Part shown: in pieces, positions 54,002 to 61,174 of the stretch
Position numbering within the stretch: position 1 is the first letter of the stretch
Layout: every line of letters starts with the position of its first letter
NCBI RefSeq assembly: GCF_009834185.1
Contig: NZ_CP047173.1
Coordinates: 310,001-374,000, forward strand
From: Rathayibacter sp. VKM Ac-2760
GTDB lineage: Bacteria > Actinomycetota > Actinomycetes > Actinomycetales > Microbacteriaceae
Length of the DNA: 64,000 nucleotides
Direction of reading: 5' to 3'
Notes under the pieces: model-generated
Told to the model about the DNA's origin: nothing
Databases searched by the model: none
Seen by the model: only the letters and a program-made list of their open reading frames with translations
Position numbers and translations under genes: made by a program

Positions 54002-54036
54002 AAGTTGTCGTACTCGGCACTCGAGTACGACAACTT
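54002..54036. repeat. Perfect 15-bp-arm palindrome between ddaH-like and rocD
   Basis: AAGTTGTCGTACTCG and CGAGTACGACAACTT surround GCACT. It starts after a CCGCGA word like family B. It lies 32 bases before rocD and could be an attenuator, a mRNA-processing site or an operator. Confidence 0.85.
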
Positions 54037-54068
54037 CTGAGGAGTCGATCGTCCTCAGGAGGCACGAC

Positions 54069-55292
54069 ATGAGCATCACCGAGACCGACCGTTCCGCCGA
54101 GCTGATCGCCGCGGAGGAGGCGCACGCCGCGCACAACTACCACCCGCTGCCCGTCGTCGCCGCGACCGGCGAGGGCGCGTGGATCACCGACGTCGACGGC
54201 CGCCGCTACCTCGACTGCCTGGCCGCGTACTCCGCCGTCAACTTCGGCCACTCGCACCCGGTGCTGCTGGACGCGGCGCGCGCGCAGCTCTCGCGGGTCA
54301 CCCTCACCAGCCGCGCTTTCCACAACGACAAGCTCGGCCCGTTCGTGACGGCGCTCGCCGCGCTCGCCGGCAAGGACATGGTCCTGCCGATGAACACGGG
54401 CGCCGAGGCGGTCGAGTCGGGCATCAAGGTCGCCCGCGCCTGGGGCTACCGGGTGAAGGGCGTCGCGCCGGGACGCGCGAACATCATCGTCGCGGCCGGC
54501 AACTTCCACGGCCGCACCACCACGATCATCTCGTTCAGCGACGACGCGGAGGCGCGCGACGGCTTCGCGCCGTTCACGCCCGGCTTCCGCACGGTGCCGT
54601 TCGGCGACGCGGCGGCCCTCGAGGCCGCGATCGACGAGGACACCGTCGCCGTGCTGATCGAGCCGATCCAGGGCGAGGCCGGCATCGTCGTGCCGCCGGC
54701 CGACTACCTGCCCGCGGTGCGCGAGATCACCGCACGGCGCAACGTGCTCTTCATCGCCGACGAGATCCAGTCCGGCCTCGGCCGCACCGGCGCGACCTTC
54801 GCCTGCGACCTCGTCGACGTCGTCCCGGACGTCTACCTGCTGGGCAAGGCGCTCGGCGGCGGCATCGTGCCCGTCTCGGCGGTCGTCGCGAACGCCGACG
54901 TGCTCGGCGTGCTCCAGCCCGGGCAGCACGGCTCGACCTTCGGCGGCAACCCGCTCGCCGCCGCGGTCGGCCTCGCCGTCGTCGAGCTGCTCGCCACCGG
55001 CGAGTACCAGGCCCTGGCCCGCGAGCGCGGCGCCCAGCTGCACGCCCGCCTCACCGCGCTGATCGGTCGCGGCGTGGTCGCCGTCCGCGGCGCCGGACTC
55101 TGGGCCGGCATCGACATCGACCCCGACCTCGCCTCCGGCCGCGCCGTCTGCGAGGCCCTGATGGCCCGCGGCGTCCTCGCCAAGGACACCCACGGCTCGA
55201 CCATCCGCCTGGCCCCGCCCCTCGTCGTCACCGCCGCCGAGATCGACCACGCCGTCGACGAGCTGGAGGCCGTGCTCGACTCCCTGCGCTGA
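54069..55292 (+). CDS. rocD: Ornithine--oxo-acid aminotransferase
   Basis: A 407-residue class-III PLP aminotransferase that converts ornithine and 2-oxoglutarate to glutamate semialdehyde and glutamate. The family marks are NYHPLPVV, AYSAVNFGHSHP, MNTGAEAVESGIKVAR, GNFHGRTTTIISFS and EPIQGEAGIVVPP. DEIQSGLGRTG and the PLP lysine in LLGKALGGGIVPVSA are also present. It is preceded by AGGAGG and shares strand and probable pathway with the dimethylargininase-like gene. The IS110-associated half palindrome begins 20 bases after its stop. Confidence 0.95.
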   Translation: MSITETDRSAELIAAEEAHAAHNYHPLPVVAATGEGAWITDVDGRRYLDCLAAYSAVNFGHSHPVLLDAARAQLSRVTLTSRAFHNDKLGPFVTALAALAGKDMVLPMNTGAEAVESGIKVARAWGYRVKGVAPGRANIIVAAGNFHGRTTTIISFSDDAEARDGFAPFTPGFRTVPFGDAAALEAAIDEDTVAVLIEPIQGEAGIVVPPADYLPAVREITARRNVLFIADEIQSGLGRTGATFACDLVDVVPDVYLLGKALGGGIVPVSAVVANADVLGVLQPGQHGSTFGGNPLAAAVGLAVVELLATGEYQALARERGAQLHARLTALIGRGVVAVRGAGLWAGIDIDPDLASGRAVCEALMARGVLAKDTHGSTIRLAPPLVVTAAEIDHAVDELEAVLDSLR

Positions 55293-55311
55293 CGCGCGCC
55301 CGCCCTCCCCT

Positions 55312-55340
55312 CCGCGAGATGCCACTTGTGACCGCCTTCC
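55312..55340. repeat. Half copy of palindrome family B at the IS110 junction
   Basis: CCGCGAGATGCCACTTGTG matches the left arm of copies at 40512 and 44519 and continues ACCGCCTTCC, like their centres. The right arm is absent here and was not found at the other side of the IS, so the palindrome was cut here. Confidence 0.85.
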
Positions 55341-55392
55341 CTTACCGTTATTTCCGTGGATTCGGGGCAGTTGTAGGCTCCGGAACGCGCTA

Positions 55393-55528
55393 GGGGTCCC
55401 GGGTATGGCTGACCGCCTTCAGCCGTCTGATGGCATGCCGTGATTAGCCGCCTGGGACCCCGCAACGGCACGACCGCTCATTGAGAAACGCGACCAGATC
55501 GCCTCTTAAGGACATGCCGGCATGGTCG
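55393..55528 (+). ncRNA. Candidate IS110 bridge RNA (target-loop and donor-loop hairpins)
   Basis: GGGGTCCC (55393-55400) pairs with GGGACCCC (55454-55461) and encloses a large loop with TGACCGCCTTC (55410-55420), an exact 11-base copy of the IS flank (55329-55339). On the other side of the loop GCCGTG (55437-55442) is complementary to CACGGC, found in the centre of palindrome copy 1. A second hairpin CGACCA/TGGTCG (55491-55496, 55523-55528) could be the donor loop. The scheme follows known IS110 bridge RNAs; transcription is inferred. Confidence 0.6.
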
Positions 55529-55567
55529 TTCACGGCGCACCGCACCCACTGAACGGAAGGACCCTGC

Positions 55568-56839
55568 GTGCCCCAACTCTGGGCCGGTATCGACGCCGGC
55601 AAGACCGAACACCACTGCGTCGTCATCGACGGCAACGGAGCCAAGCTGCTCTCGCAACGGTTCAAGAACCGTGAGACGGCGATCCTGACCCTGATGGGCG
55701 ATGTCGCGTCCTTGCCGGGCGGCACAGACGTCGCCTGGGCGACGGACCTGAACCACGGCGGGACGGGGCTTTTGCAGACGCTGCTCAGCTCGCATGCGCA
55801 GCCGCTGTTCTACATCTCGGGCCGGATAGTGCACCACGCCTCGGGCGCGTACCGGGGTGAGGCGAAGACGGACGCGAAGGACGCGGTCATCATCGCCGAC
55901 CAGGCGCGGACCCGTCGAGATGTGACGCTGATGCGTCAGGCCGACGAGGTCACCGCGGAGCTGCGCCTGCTCTCGGCGCGCCGGGAGGATCTGGTGCACG
56001 ATCGCACCCGGGCCGTGAACCGGCTGCGCGCCATCCTGGTCCACTACTTCCCGTCGCTTGAGGGGGCGTTCAACTACGCGACGACCAGGGGACCGTTGGT
56101 GCTGCTCACCCGGTACGCGACCCCCGGAGCGATCCGGCGGATGGGGGAGGCGCGGCTGGCGTCGTGGTTGAAGGGGCAGGGCTGCTGGAAGTCCGCGGCC
56201 GTGGCGAAGGCAGCGGTCGACGCTGCTCGCGAGCAGACGTCAGTCGTCGTGGGGGAGGGGGCAGCAGCGCGGCTGGTCAGCCGGTCCGCGCGTGATCTGC
56301 TCCGCATCCGCGACGAGGTCGCCGAGCTCGACGCGGAGATCGACGCCGCTTTGCAGGACAGCAGGGCCGCGGATCTGCTGGTGTCCATCCCGGGGTTCGG
56401 GCGCAGGCTCGCCGCGGATTTCCTCGCCGCGACCGGTACCGACCTCGCCGCGTTTGAGACGCCTGACAGGCTGGCCAGCTTCGCCGGTCTCGCCCCGGTG
56501 CCGCGCGATTCCGGGAAGATCTCCGGCAATCACCACCGGCCACGGCGTTACGACCGGCGGCTGTTGAACGCCTGCTTCCAGGCAGCGTTCATCGCGTCGA
56601 GAAACTGCCCGGTCTCGCGCTCGTTCTACGAACGGAAACGCCACGAGGGGAAGTCGCACAAGCAGGCGCTGATCGCTCTCGCGCGGCGCCGCATCAACGT
56701 CATCTGGGCGATCTTCCGTGACCAGACCACCTACAACCCCACCCCGACCCGGCCGAACGACCCCGTCACCCCACTTCCGCAGCACGGTCCAGATTCGCTA
56801 TTGAGGAAGAGAACCGCTCCCGCTCTCGCGGCCGTTTGA
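55568..56839 (+). CDS. IS110-family DEDD transposase
   Basis: A 423-residue recombinase. The RuvC-like domain shows Asp in WAGIDAGKTEHH, a Glu/Asp region AWATDLNHGGTGL, and KTDAKDAVIIADQAR. A coiled-coil region follows (DLLRIRDEVAELDAEIDAAL). The Tnp domain has SIPGFGRRLAADFLAATG, FAGLAPVPRDSGKISG with the serine expected to attack DNA, and FYERKRHEGKSHKQALIALARR. GTG 55568 follows GGAAGGA. It would act with the bridge RNA from the upstream end to recognise target and donor DNA. Confidence 0.95.
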   Translation: MPQLWAGIDAGKTEHHCVVIDGNGAKLLSQRFKNRETAILTLMGDVASLPGGTDVAWATDLNHGGTGLLQTLLSSHAQPLFYISGRIVHHASGAYRGEAKTDAKDAVIIADQARTRRDVTLMRQADEVTAELRLLSARREDLVHDRTRAVNRLRAILVHYFPSLEGAFNYATTRGPLVLLTRYATPGAIRRMGEARLASWLKGQGCWKSAAVAKAAVDAAREQTSVVVGEGAAARLVSRSARDLLRIRDEVAELDAEIDAALQDSRAADLLVSIPGFGRRLAADFLAATGTDLAAFETPDRLASFAGLAPVPRDSGKISGNHHRPRRYDRRLLNACFQAAFIASRNCPVSRSFYERKRHEGKSHKQALIALARRRINVIWAIFRDQTTYNPTPTRPNDPVTPLPQHGPDSLLRKRTAPALAAV

Positions 56840-56927
56840 AGCGTCCGGGCGAGCTCGGCCTGGATCCGGGCTGCGGGCACCCCTTGGAGCTCCCATCGGT
56901 CTTCGCGGAGGTCGCGCTCGTTCGGCG

Positions 56928-56978
56928 GGTGGACCCGTCAGTGGCGACGAGGAGGGATCGGGTGATGGTGTTCTGCAT
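56928..56978 (-). pseudogene. Truncated universal-stress-protein-like N-terminus
   Basis: ATG 56978 reads MQNTITRSLLVATDGST, which matches the first strand and ATDGS turn of universal stress proteins. The frame then turns into Arg/Ser/Pro-rich sequence of the IS side. It lies 28 bases after crcB2, so it was probably the next gene of the fluoride operon and lost its 3' part to the IS insertion or a deletion. Short, so tentative. Confidence 0.4.
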
Positions 56979-57006
56979 GAGGCCGGTGAGGGTGCATCGA
57001 TGATGC

Positions 57007-57384
57007 TCATCGCGCGCCTCCGAGCCAGAGTCCTGTTGCTGCGGCGATGACGCTGAGGAGGAGCGTGCCGAGGGCGTTGGTGGCGGAGGCGAGGCGGCGT
57101 CTTTCGGCGAGGAGGCGGACGGTTTCGAGGCTGGCGGTGGAGAAGGTGGTGTAGCCGCCGAGGAAGCCGGTGCCGAGGACGAGTCGCCACGGCTCGGGGG
57201 CGAGGCCTGCGAGGGCGAGGCCGGTGATCAGGCCGAGGAGGAGTGATCCGGTGACGTTGATGACGGTGGTGCCCCAGGGGTAGGCGCCGCCGGTGCGGGC
57301 TTTGATGAGCCCGTCGAGGAGGAGCCGTGTTGCGGCTCCGATTCCGCCGGCGAGGGAGAGCGCGAGGAACAGTGCGGGTGTCAT
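57007..57384 (-). CDS. crcB: Fluoride channel Fluc subunit 2 (CrcB)
   Basis: A 125-residue protein with four transmembrane segments. Fluc marks: GGIGAATRLLLDG, the pore Asn in TTVINVTGSLLLG, and the break motif LGTGFLGGYTTFSTASLE with the Na+-site and phenyl-box residues. Together with subunit 1, encoded just upstream with a four-base ATGA overlap, it should form the heterodimeric dual-topology fluoride exporter usual in Gram-positives. Confidence 0.95.
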   Translation of the reverse strand: MTPALFLALSLAGGIGAATRLLLDGLIKARTGGAYPWGTTVINVTGSLLLGLITGLALAGLAPEPWRLVLGTGFLGGYTTFSTASLETVRLLAERRRLASATNALGTLLLSVIAAATGLWLGGAR

Positions 57385-57908
57385 GCCGGCACCTTCCTCT
57401 GCGTGCGTCGCGGGTGGAGTGCTGCGGCGAGGGCGATTCCGGTCCAGGACGCGAGGGCACCGAGGAGGACGGTGCCGAGCGCGTAGAGGGCGGCGGGTGC
57501 GGGGTGTCCTGTGGTGAGCAGGTGGGCGGTGTCGGTGGCGAGGGTGCTGTAGGTGGTGAAGCCTCCGAGCGCTCCGGTACCGAGTAGCAGCCGTGCGGTG
57601 CGGCGTCGGCCTTCGTCGCTGCCGGCTCTGGCGAGGCTCTCCAGGAGTACGCCGAGCAGGAGCGCGCCGACGATGTTGATGGCGAAGATGACGGTGTCGA
57701 AGGCGGGATCGGCGGGGAAGGTGAGGGTCAGGCCCTCCCGCGCCCCGGTCCCGACTGTGCCGCCGGCGGCGACGAGGAGGAGGTACCGGAGGCGCAGGTG
57801 CACGGGTCGTGGCGTCCCGTCGGGGGCGTCGTCGCCGTCGAGGTCGCTGTCGACCGGCAGCTCGGGGTCGGGGTCCGGGGGGCGGTGACGGTGGCGGTCG
57901 TCAGTCAC
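57381..57908 (-). CDS. crcB: Fluoride channel Fluc subunit 1 (CrcB)
   Basis: A 175-residue CrcB with an acidic, His-rich N-terminal tail of about 40 residues, then GGTVGTGAREGL, the Asn in FAINIVGALLLGVLL, GTGALGGFTTYSTLATD and a fourth membrane segment. The long charged tail is unusual for CrcB and should lie in the cytoplasm or outside depending on topology. It follows eno by 30 bases and overlaps crcB2, forming the channel pair. GTG 57908. Confidence 0.95.
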   Translation of the reverse strand: MTDDRHRHRPPDPDPELPVDSDLDGDDAPDGTPRPVHLRLRYLLLVAAGGTVGTGAREGLTLTFPADPAFDTVIFAINIVGALLLGVLLESLARAGSDEGRRRTARLLLGTGALGGFTTYSTLATDTAHLLTTGHPAPAALYALGTVLLGALASWTGIALAAALHPRRTQRKVPA

Positions 57909-57938
57909 GGGGAGTGGGACCTTTCGGGAGGGGGCGGG

Positions 57939-59279
57939 TCAGTGGGTGAGGCCGTAGTGCAGCGTGGGGTCGAGGTGTTCGATGTCGACGAGGCGGTTGT
58001 ACTTCGCGACCCTCTCGCCGCGCGCGGGGGCGCCGGATTTGATCTGCCCGACTCCGGTTCCCACCGAGAGGTCGGCGATGAAGGTGTCGAGGGTCTCGCC
58101 GGAGCGGTGGGAGACCATGCAGCGCATGCCGGCGTCGTGCGCGGCCGCGATCGCGTCGAGGGTGCCGGTGATGGTGCCGATCTGGTTGGGCTTGATGAGT
58201 GCGGCGTTGGAGTAGCCGTTGCGGGCTCCGTCGCGGATGCGGTCGGCGTCGGTGACGTAGAGGTCGTCTCCCACGAGCTGCACCCGGTCGCTGATGGTGT
58301 GGGCGAGGAGGGCCCAGCCCTCGTGGTCGTCCTCGGCGAAGCCGTCCTCGATGCTGCGGATCGGGTAGTCGGCGATCAGCTTCTCGTAGTAGCGGGCGAG
58401 TGCGTCGCGGTCGAGGTCGGTGCCGGCGACGGTGTAGTGGCCGTCGCCGTGGAAGAAGCCGTTCGCGGCGGGATCCATCGCGATCGCGATGTCACTGGTG
58501 CCGGGCTGGTATCCGGCGTCGGTGATCGCTGTGACGAGGAGGTCCAGGGCGTCTTCGGGCCGGTCGATGGGGGGCGCGAAGCCGCCCTCGTCGCCGAGCC
58601 CGGAGGTGCCGTAGGCGGTGCGGACGCGGGCGGCGAGGGCGTGATAGATCTCGGCGCCGATCTGCACGGCTTCCTCCTCGGTGCTGGCGGAGACGGGGGC
58701 GATCATGAACTCTTGGAAGTCGAGGCCGTTCGCGGCGTGCGCGCCGCCGTTGATGACGTTGAAGTGCGGGACGGGCAGGGAGGCGGTCGCCTCGGTGTGA
58801 TCGGCGATCCACCGGTGCAGGGGCAGGCCGGTGCGCGCTGCGAGGGCGCGGGCGGCTGCGATGGAGACGGCGACGACGGAGTTCGCTCCGAGGCGGGCGA
58901 GGTTCGCGGTTCCATCCAGTGCTCGCAGCGCTTCGTCGATCTCGCGAAGCGAGGTCCAGGAGTGCTCGAGCAGGAGGGCGCGGATCTCGCCGTCGACGGC
59001 CGCGACAGCGGAGCGGACTCCGCGTCCGCCGAACGCGGGGCCGCCGTCGCGCAGCTCGACCGCTTCGAACGCGCCGGTCGAGGCGCCCGCGGGGGCGGAG
59101 GCGTCCAGGACGGTGTCGTCGTCCAGACGCAGGGTGACGGCGACGGTCGGGAAGCCGCGGGAGTCGAGGATCTGCCGTGCGGCGACGTCGGTGATGACCA
59201 GCGGGTGTCCGGCGGGGTGGGTGACGTACTCGCCCGATCCGTGGATGCTGGTGCGGGTGTGGCTGATGTAGGCGTTCAT
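57939..59279 (-). CDS. eno: Enolase (island copy, fluoride-associated)
   Basis: A 446-residue enolase converting 2-phosphoglycerate to phosphoenolpyruvate. Motifs: ARQILDSRGFPTV, APAGASTGAFEA, FNVINGGAHAANGLDFQEFMI, SIEDGFAEDD, VGDDLYVTD, LIKPNQIGT and SHRSGETLDTFIADL, so all catalytic groups are present. The N-terminus has an extra ~25 residues (MNAYISHTRTSIHGSGEYVT...) relative to usual enolases. Enolase is the classical fluoride target, so a second copy in a fluoride operon probably compensates for inhibition or is less sensitive. Its ATG overlaps the mutase stop by one base. Confidence 0.95.
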   Translation of the reverse strand: MNAYISHTRTSIHGSGEYVTHPAGHPLVITDVAARQILDSRGFPTVAVTLRLDDDTVLDASAPAGASTGAFEAVELRDGGPAFGGRGVRSAVAAVDGEIRALLLEHSWTSLREIDEALRALDGTANLARLGANSVVAVSIAAARALAARTGLPLHRWIADHTEATASLPVPHFNVINGGAHAANGLDFQEFMIAPVSASTEEEAVQIGAEIYHALAARVRTAYGTSGLGDEGGFAPPIDRPEDALDLLVTAITDAGYQPGTSDIAIAMDPAANGFFHGDGHYTVAGTDLDRDALARYYEKLIADYPIRSIEDGFAEDDHEGWALLAHTISDRVQLVGDDLYVTDADRIRDGARNGYSNAALIKPNQIGTITGTLDAIAAAHDAGMRCMVSHRSGETLDTFIADLSVGTGVGQIKSGAPARGERVAKYNRLVDIEHLDPTLHYGLTH

Positions 59280-60034
59280 CAGGTTCCTCCTTCGTGGGCG
59301 AGCGTGATCGCCGCCCGGTCGGCTCTTGCGGGGTCGAGGTAGCGTCCGCTCCTCGAGATCGGTGTCCCGGACGGCCCGGTGTCGTACAGGTACGGCTGAC
59401 CGGTCGGGATGTTCAGATCGCGGACCGCGGCATCGTCGAGGTCCTCGAGAAGGGCGCGCAGCGCGCGCAGGGAGTTGCCGTGCCCGACGATGAGCACCGT
59501 CTCGCCCTCCTCGAGGGCGGGCAGGATGCGCTCCTCGAGGAGCGGCTGCAGTCGGTGGACGACGTCGCGCAACGACTCCGTCTCCGTCATCGCCTCGGCC
59601 GGCTGCCCACGGAACGCCGCGGACCTGTGCAGCTGCGCGAAGGCGGCGGCGGACAGAGCAGGCGGGCAGACGTCCATCGACCGGCGCCACTCCAGGAAGG
59701 CGTCGGCCCCGTACTGGGCTCTGACGGCGCTTTTGGACAGGCCGGTGAGCGCTCCGTAGTTGCGCTCGTTCAGCCGCCACTGGGCCGCGACGATCCGCGG
59801 CCGCACTGGAAGGGCGCCGGCGATGATCCGGGCCGATTCGGTGGAGCGTTGCAGGGTCGACGTGAGGATCAGATCGGGGTCGATCGATGCGTCCCTCAGT
59901 AGCGTCGCGGCCTGTCGCGCTTCGTCACGTCCGAGGTCGGTGAGGGGAACGTCGAGGACGCCGCAGAAGAGACCGTCGGCGTTGCCGGTGCTCTCACCGT
60001 GGCGCACGAGGACGAGCGGGGGATGCGCGGGCAT
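59279..60034 (-). CDS. gpmA: 2,3-bisphosphoglycerate-dependent phosphoglycerate mutase
   Basis: A 251-residue histidine phosphatase-fold mutase that interconverts 3- and 2-phosphoglycerate, the step before enolase. The nucleophilic His is in LVRHGESTGNADGLFCG, with LTSTLQRSTESARII, WRLNERNYGALTGL and the second His in VGHGNSLRALRALLEDLDD. First gene of the operon behind the fluoride riboswitch; gpmA is one of the genes known under such switches. The start at 60034 has AGGTGA six bases upstream, which can be masked by the switch. Confidence 0.94.
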   Translation of the reverse strand: MPAHPPLVLVRHGESTGNADGLFCGVLDVPLTDLGRDEARQAATLLRDASIDPDLILTSTLQRSTESARIIAGALPVRPRIVAAQWRLNERNYGALTGLSKSAVRAQYGADAFLEWRRSMDVCPPALSAAAFAQLHRSAAFRGQPAEAMTETESLRDVVHRLQPLLEERILPALEEGETVLIVGHGNSLRALRALLEDLDDAAVRDLNIPTGQPYLYDTGPSGTPISRSGRYLDPARADRAAITLAHEGGT

Positions 60035-60040
60035 GGGTCA

Positions 60041-60069
60041 CCTACCTGGTCTCTGATCGAGAAGGTAGG
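60041..60069 (-). promoter_or_regulatory. Expression platform: RBS-sequestering hairpin of the fluoride switch
   Basis: CCTACCT (60069-60063), the 3' end of the aptamer, can pair with AGGTAGG (60047-60041), which overlaps the ribosome site of gpmA. When fluoride holds CCTAC in the aptamer, the site would be free: a translational ON switch. No U-run follows, so a terminator is less likely. Confidence 0.6.
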
Positions 60070-60125
60070 AACCATCAGCCTCGGCGGCAGTTCGAGCTCA
60101 CGCTCGGGCGGGATCCATCGCCACT
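60062..60125 (-). promoter_or_regulatory. Fluoride riboswitch (crcB motif)
   Basis: Read on the reverse strand: P1 stem GGCG-ATGGATCC-CGCC; an inserted hairpin CGAGC-GTGA-GCTCG; then ACTGCC-GCCGA-GGCTGATGG as P2; and the tail TTCCTACC. The loop GGATCC can pair with GGTTCC near the 3' end to make the pseudoknot. The words GGCGATG, AACTGCC, CTGATGG and CCTAC match the known crcB aptamer closely. It lies 31 bases before gpmA. Confidence 0.9.
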
Positions 60126-60151
60126 GCCGTCAGCCTACGCCCGCACCTCGG

Positions 60152-60652
60152 TCAGGACCAGGGCAGCGGCTCCGAATCATCGACCGGGGAGAGGGGGATC
60201 ATGAGGACCGGCTGGTGCTGACGGTGAGCGAGACGGGCGCCGACGGCGCCGGAGAAGACCTCCTGCACGGTGCGACGCAGAGACGGCTCCTTCGTGCCGA
60301 CAATGATCATGACCGCATCGACACGGTCCGCGAGCGTCGCCAGAGCGTGTGCAACGTCACCGGCCATCTGATGCGTCTGCCACGGGACACGGTCACCGAC
60401 GATCCGGTCAAGCCGCTCGAGGATCGCAGGATCGAACGGATCCTCGCTGCTGTCAGCGGCATCCGAATCTAACGGCATCGACCGCTCGACCAGCGGATCC
60501 TCCCCGAACTGCCCGTCGATGACGTACCGGCCCGTGTCCACCTGCACGAACTCCAACCGCCCCCCGAAACGCACGGCGAAGCGCAGCGCTTCCTGAATCA
60601 CCGCTTCCGGCTGATCCGCCTGCACCCCGACCACGATCGCGTCCTCAGCCAT
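60152..60652 (-). CDS. Universal stress protein, UspA-like
   Basis: A 166-residue USP-fold protein: AIVVGVQADQPEAVIQEALRFAVRFGGRLEFV, then VDAVMIIVGTKEPSLRRTVQEV and GAVGARLAHRQHQPVLMIPL, near the G-x2-G-x9-G ATP-site pattern. ATG 60652 has AAAGG eight bases upstream. It is upstream of the riboswitch on the same strand, so it is not under its control unless through its own promoter. uspA genes are known members of fluoride regulons. Confidence 0.85.
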   Translation of the reverse strand: MAEDAIVVGVQADQPEAVIQEALRFAVRFGGRLEFVQVDTGRYVIDGQFGEDPLVERSMPLDSDAADSSEDPFDPAILERLDRIVGDRVPWQTHQMAGDVAHALATLADRVDAVMIIVGTKEPSLRRTVQEVFSGAVGARLAHRQHQPVLMIPLSPVDDSEPLPWS

Positions 60653-61174
60653 CACGCGCACCTTTCCGATCCTCGTGCGCTCGGACGGAGAACAGTGACG
60701 CCGTACGGATCACAGTTGCTCCTATCTCCGCGCACACCACTGACAGAGATAGGGACTGTTGTCGACGTCGTCGAGGTTGGGTCCGGCGAGCCCCACCGCC
60801 GGAACGCACTGCGTTGATCTCAGTGTGCACCCGCGCCGCCCCGCCCGCACCTGCAGTCAGGTCGCCGTCCGCTGGAGCCAGTGGAGTGTCGCAGATGCAC
60901 TGCGGGCGACACCGGTACCTTCCTCCCGGGTCTGGTCCCCGCCAGCTGCCCGCGCGTACACGCGCGGACGCTGCGGCGTACCCGAATCGCCTGCTACTGA
61001 CCAAGCGCGCCTCGGGAACGAACGGCGGGATCACGCTCGACCCGACGATCGGGGTGTCGTCGAGGATGGCACGCGGTCGAACCGATCACCACGGAGACCA
61101 CCGCGCGCGAGACGGTGAGAAGCAGCTCAGGCGCAAGGGGTCTCGGATCGTCGTTGTCGCGGTTCACTCACTGC
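60653..61174. other. Gene-free region of about 520 bases
   Basis: No convincing gene in any frame. A small hairpin GTGTCGC...GCGACAC lies at about 60887-60914. The crcB riboswitch words (CTGATGG, CCATCAG) are absent, so no second fluoride switch was found here. It presumably holds the divergent promoters of the stress protein and the exchanger. Confidence 0.5.

Larger units (their letters stand above)
55341..56920 (+). mobile_element. IS110-family insertion sequence (ends approximate)
   Basis: The element holds a DEDD transposase gene preceded by about 220 bases of structured non-coding DNA, the layout of the IS110 group, which has no terminal inverted repeats. The left end was set where the palindrome is broken, after ACCGCCTTCC, with CT (55341-55342) as a possible core. 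The right end is not visible; it must lie between the transposase stop and the uspA-like remnant. Sequence is entire and uninterrupted, so it could be active. Confidence 0.7.

Noticed and set aside
55400..55445. Second fluoride riboswitch, because of a CTGATGGC word upstream of the IS110 transposase
   Set aside because: The other aptamer elements (GGCGATG, AACTGCC, CCTAC tail) are lacking. The segment is better explained as part of the bridge-RNA target loop.
55568..56839. IS1111-subgroup assignment for the IS110-family element
   Set aside because: The long non-coding structured region is upstream of the transposase, as in the IS110 group, and no subterminal inverted repeats were seen.
60645..61034. 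A 129-residue reverse-strand protein upstream of the stress-protein gene
   Set aside because: Composition is Arg/Gly/Ser-rich without a ribosome site or recognisable motif, and it overlaps the likely promoter region.
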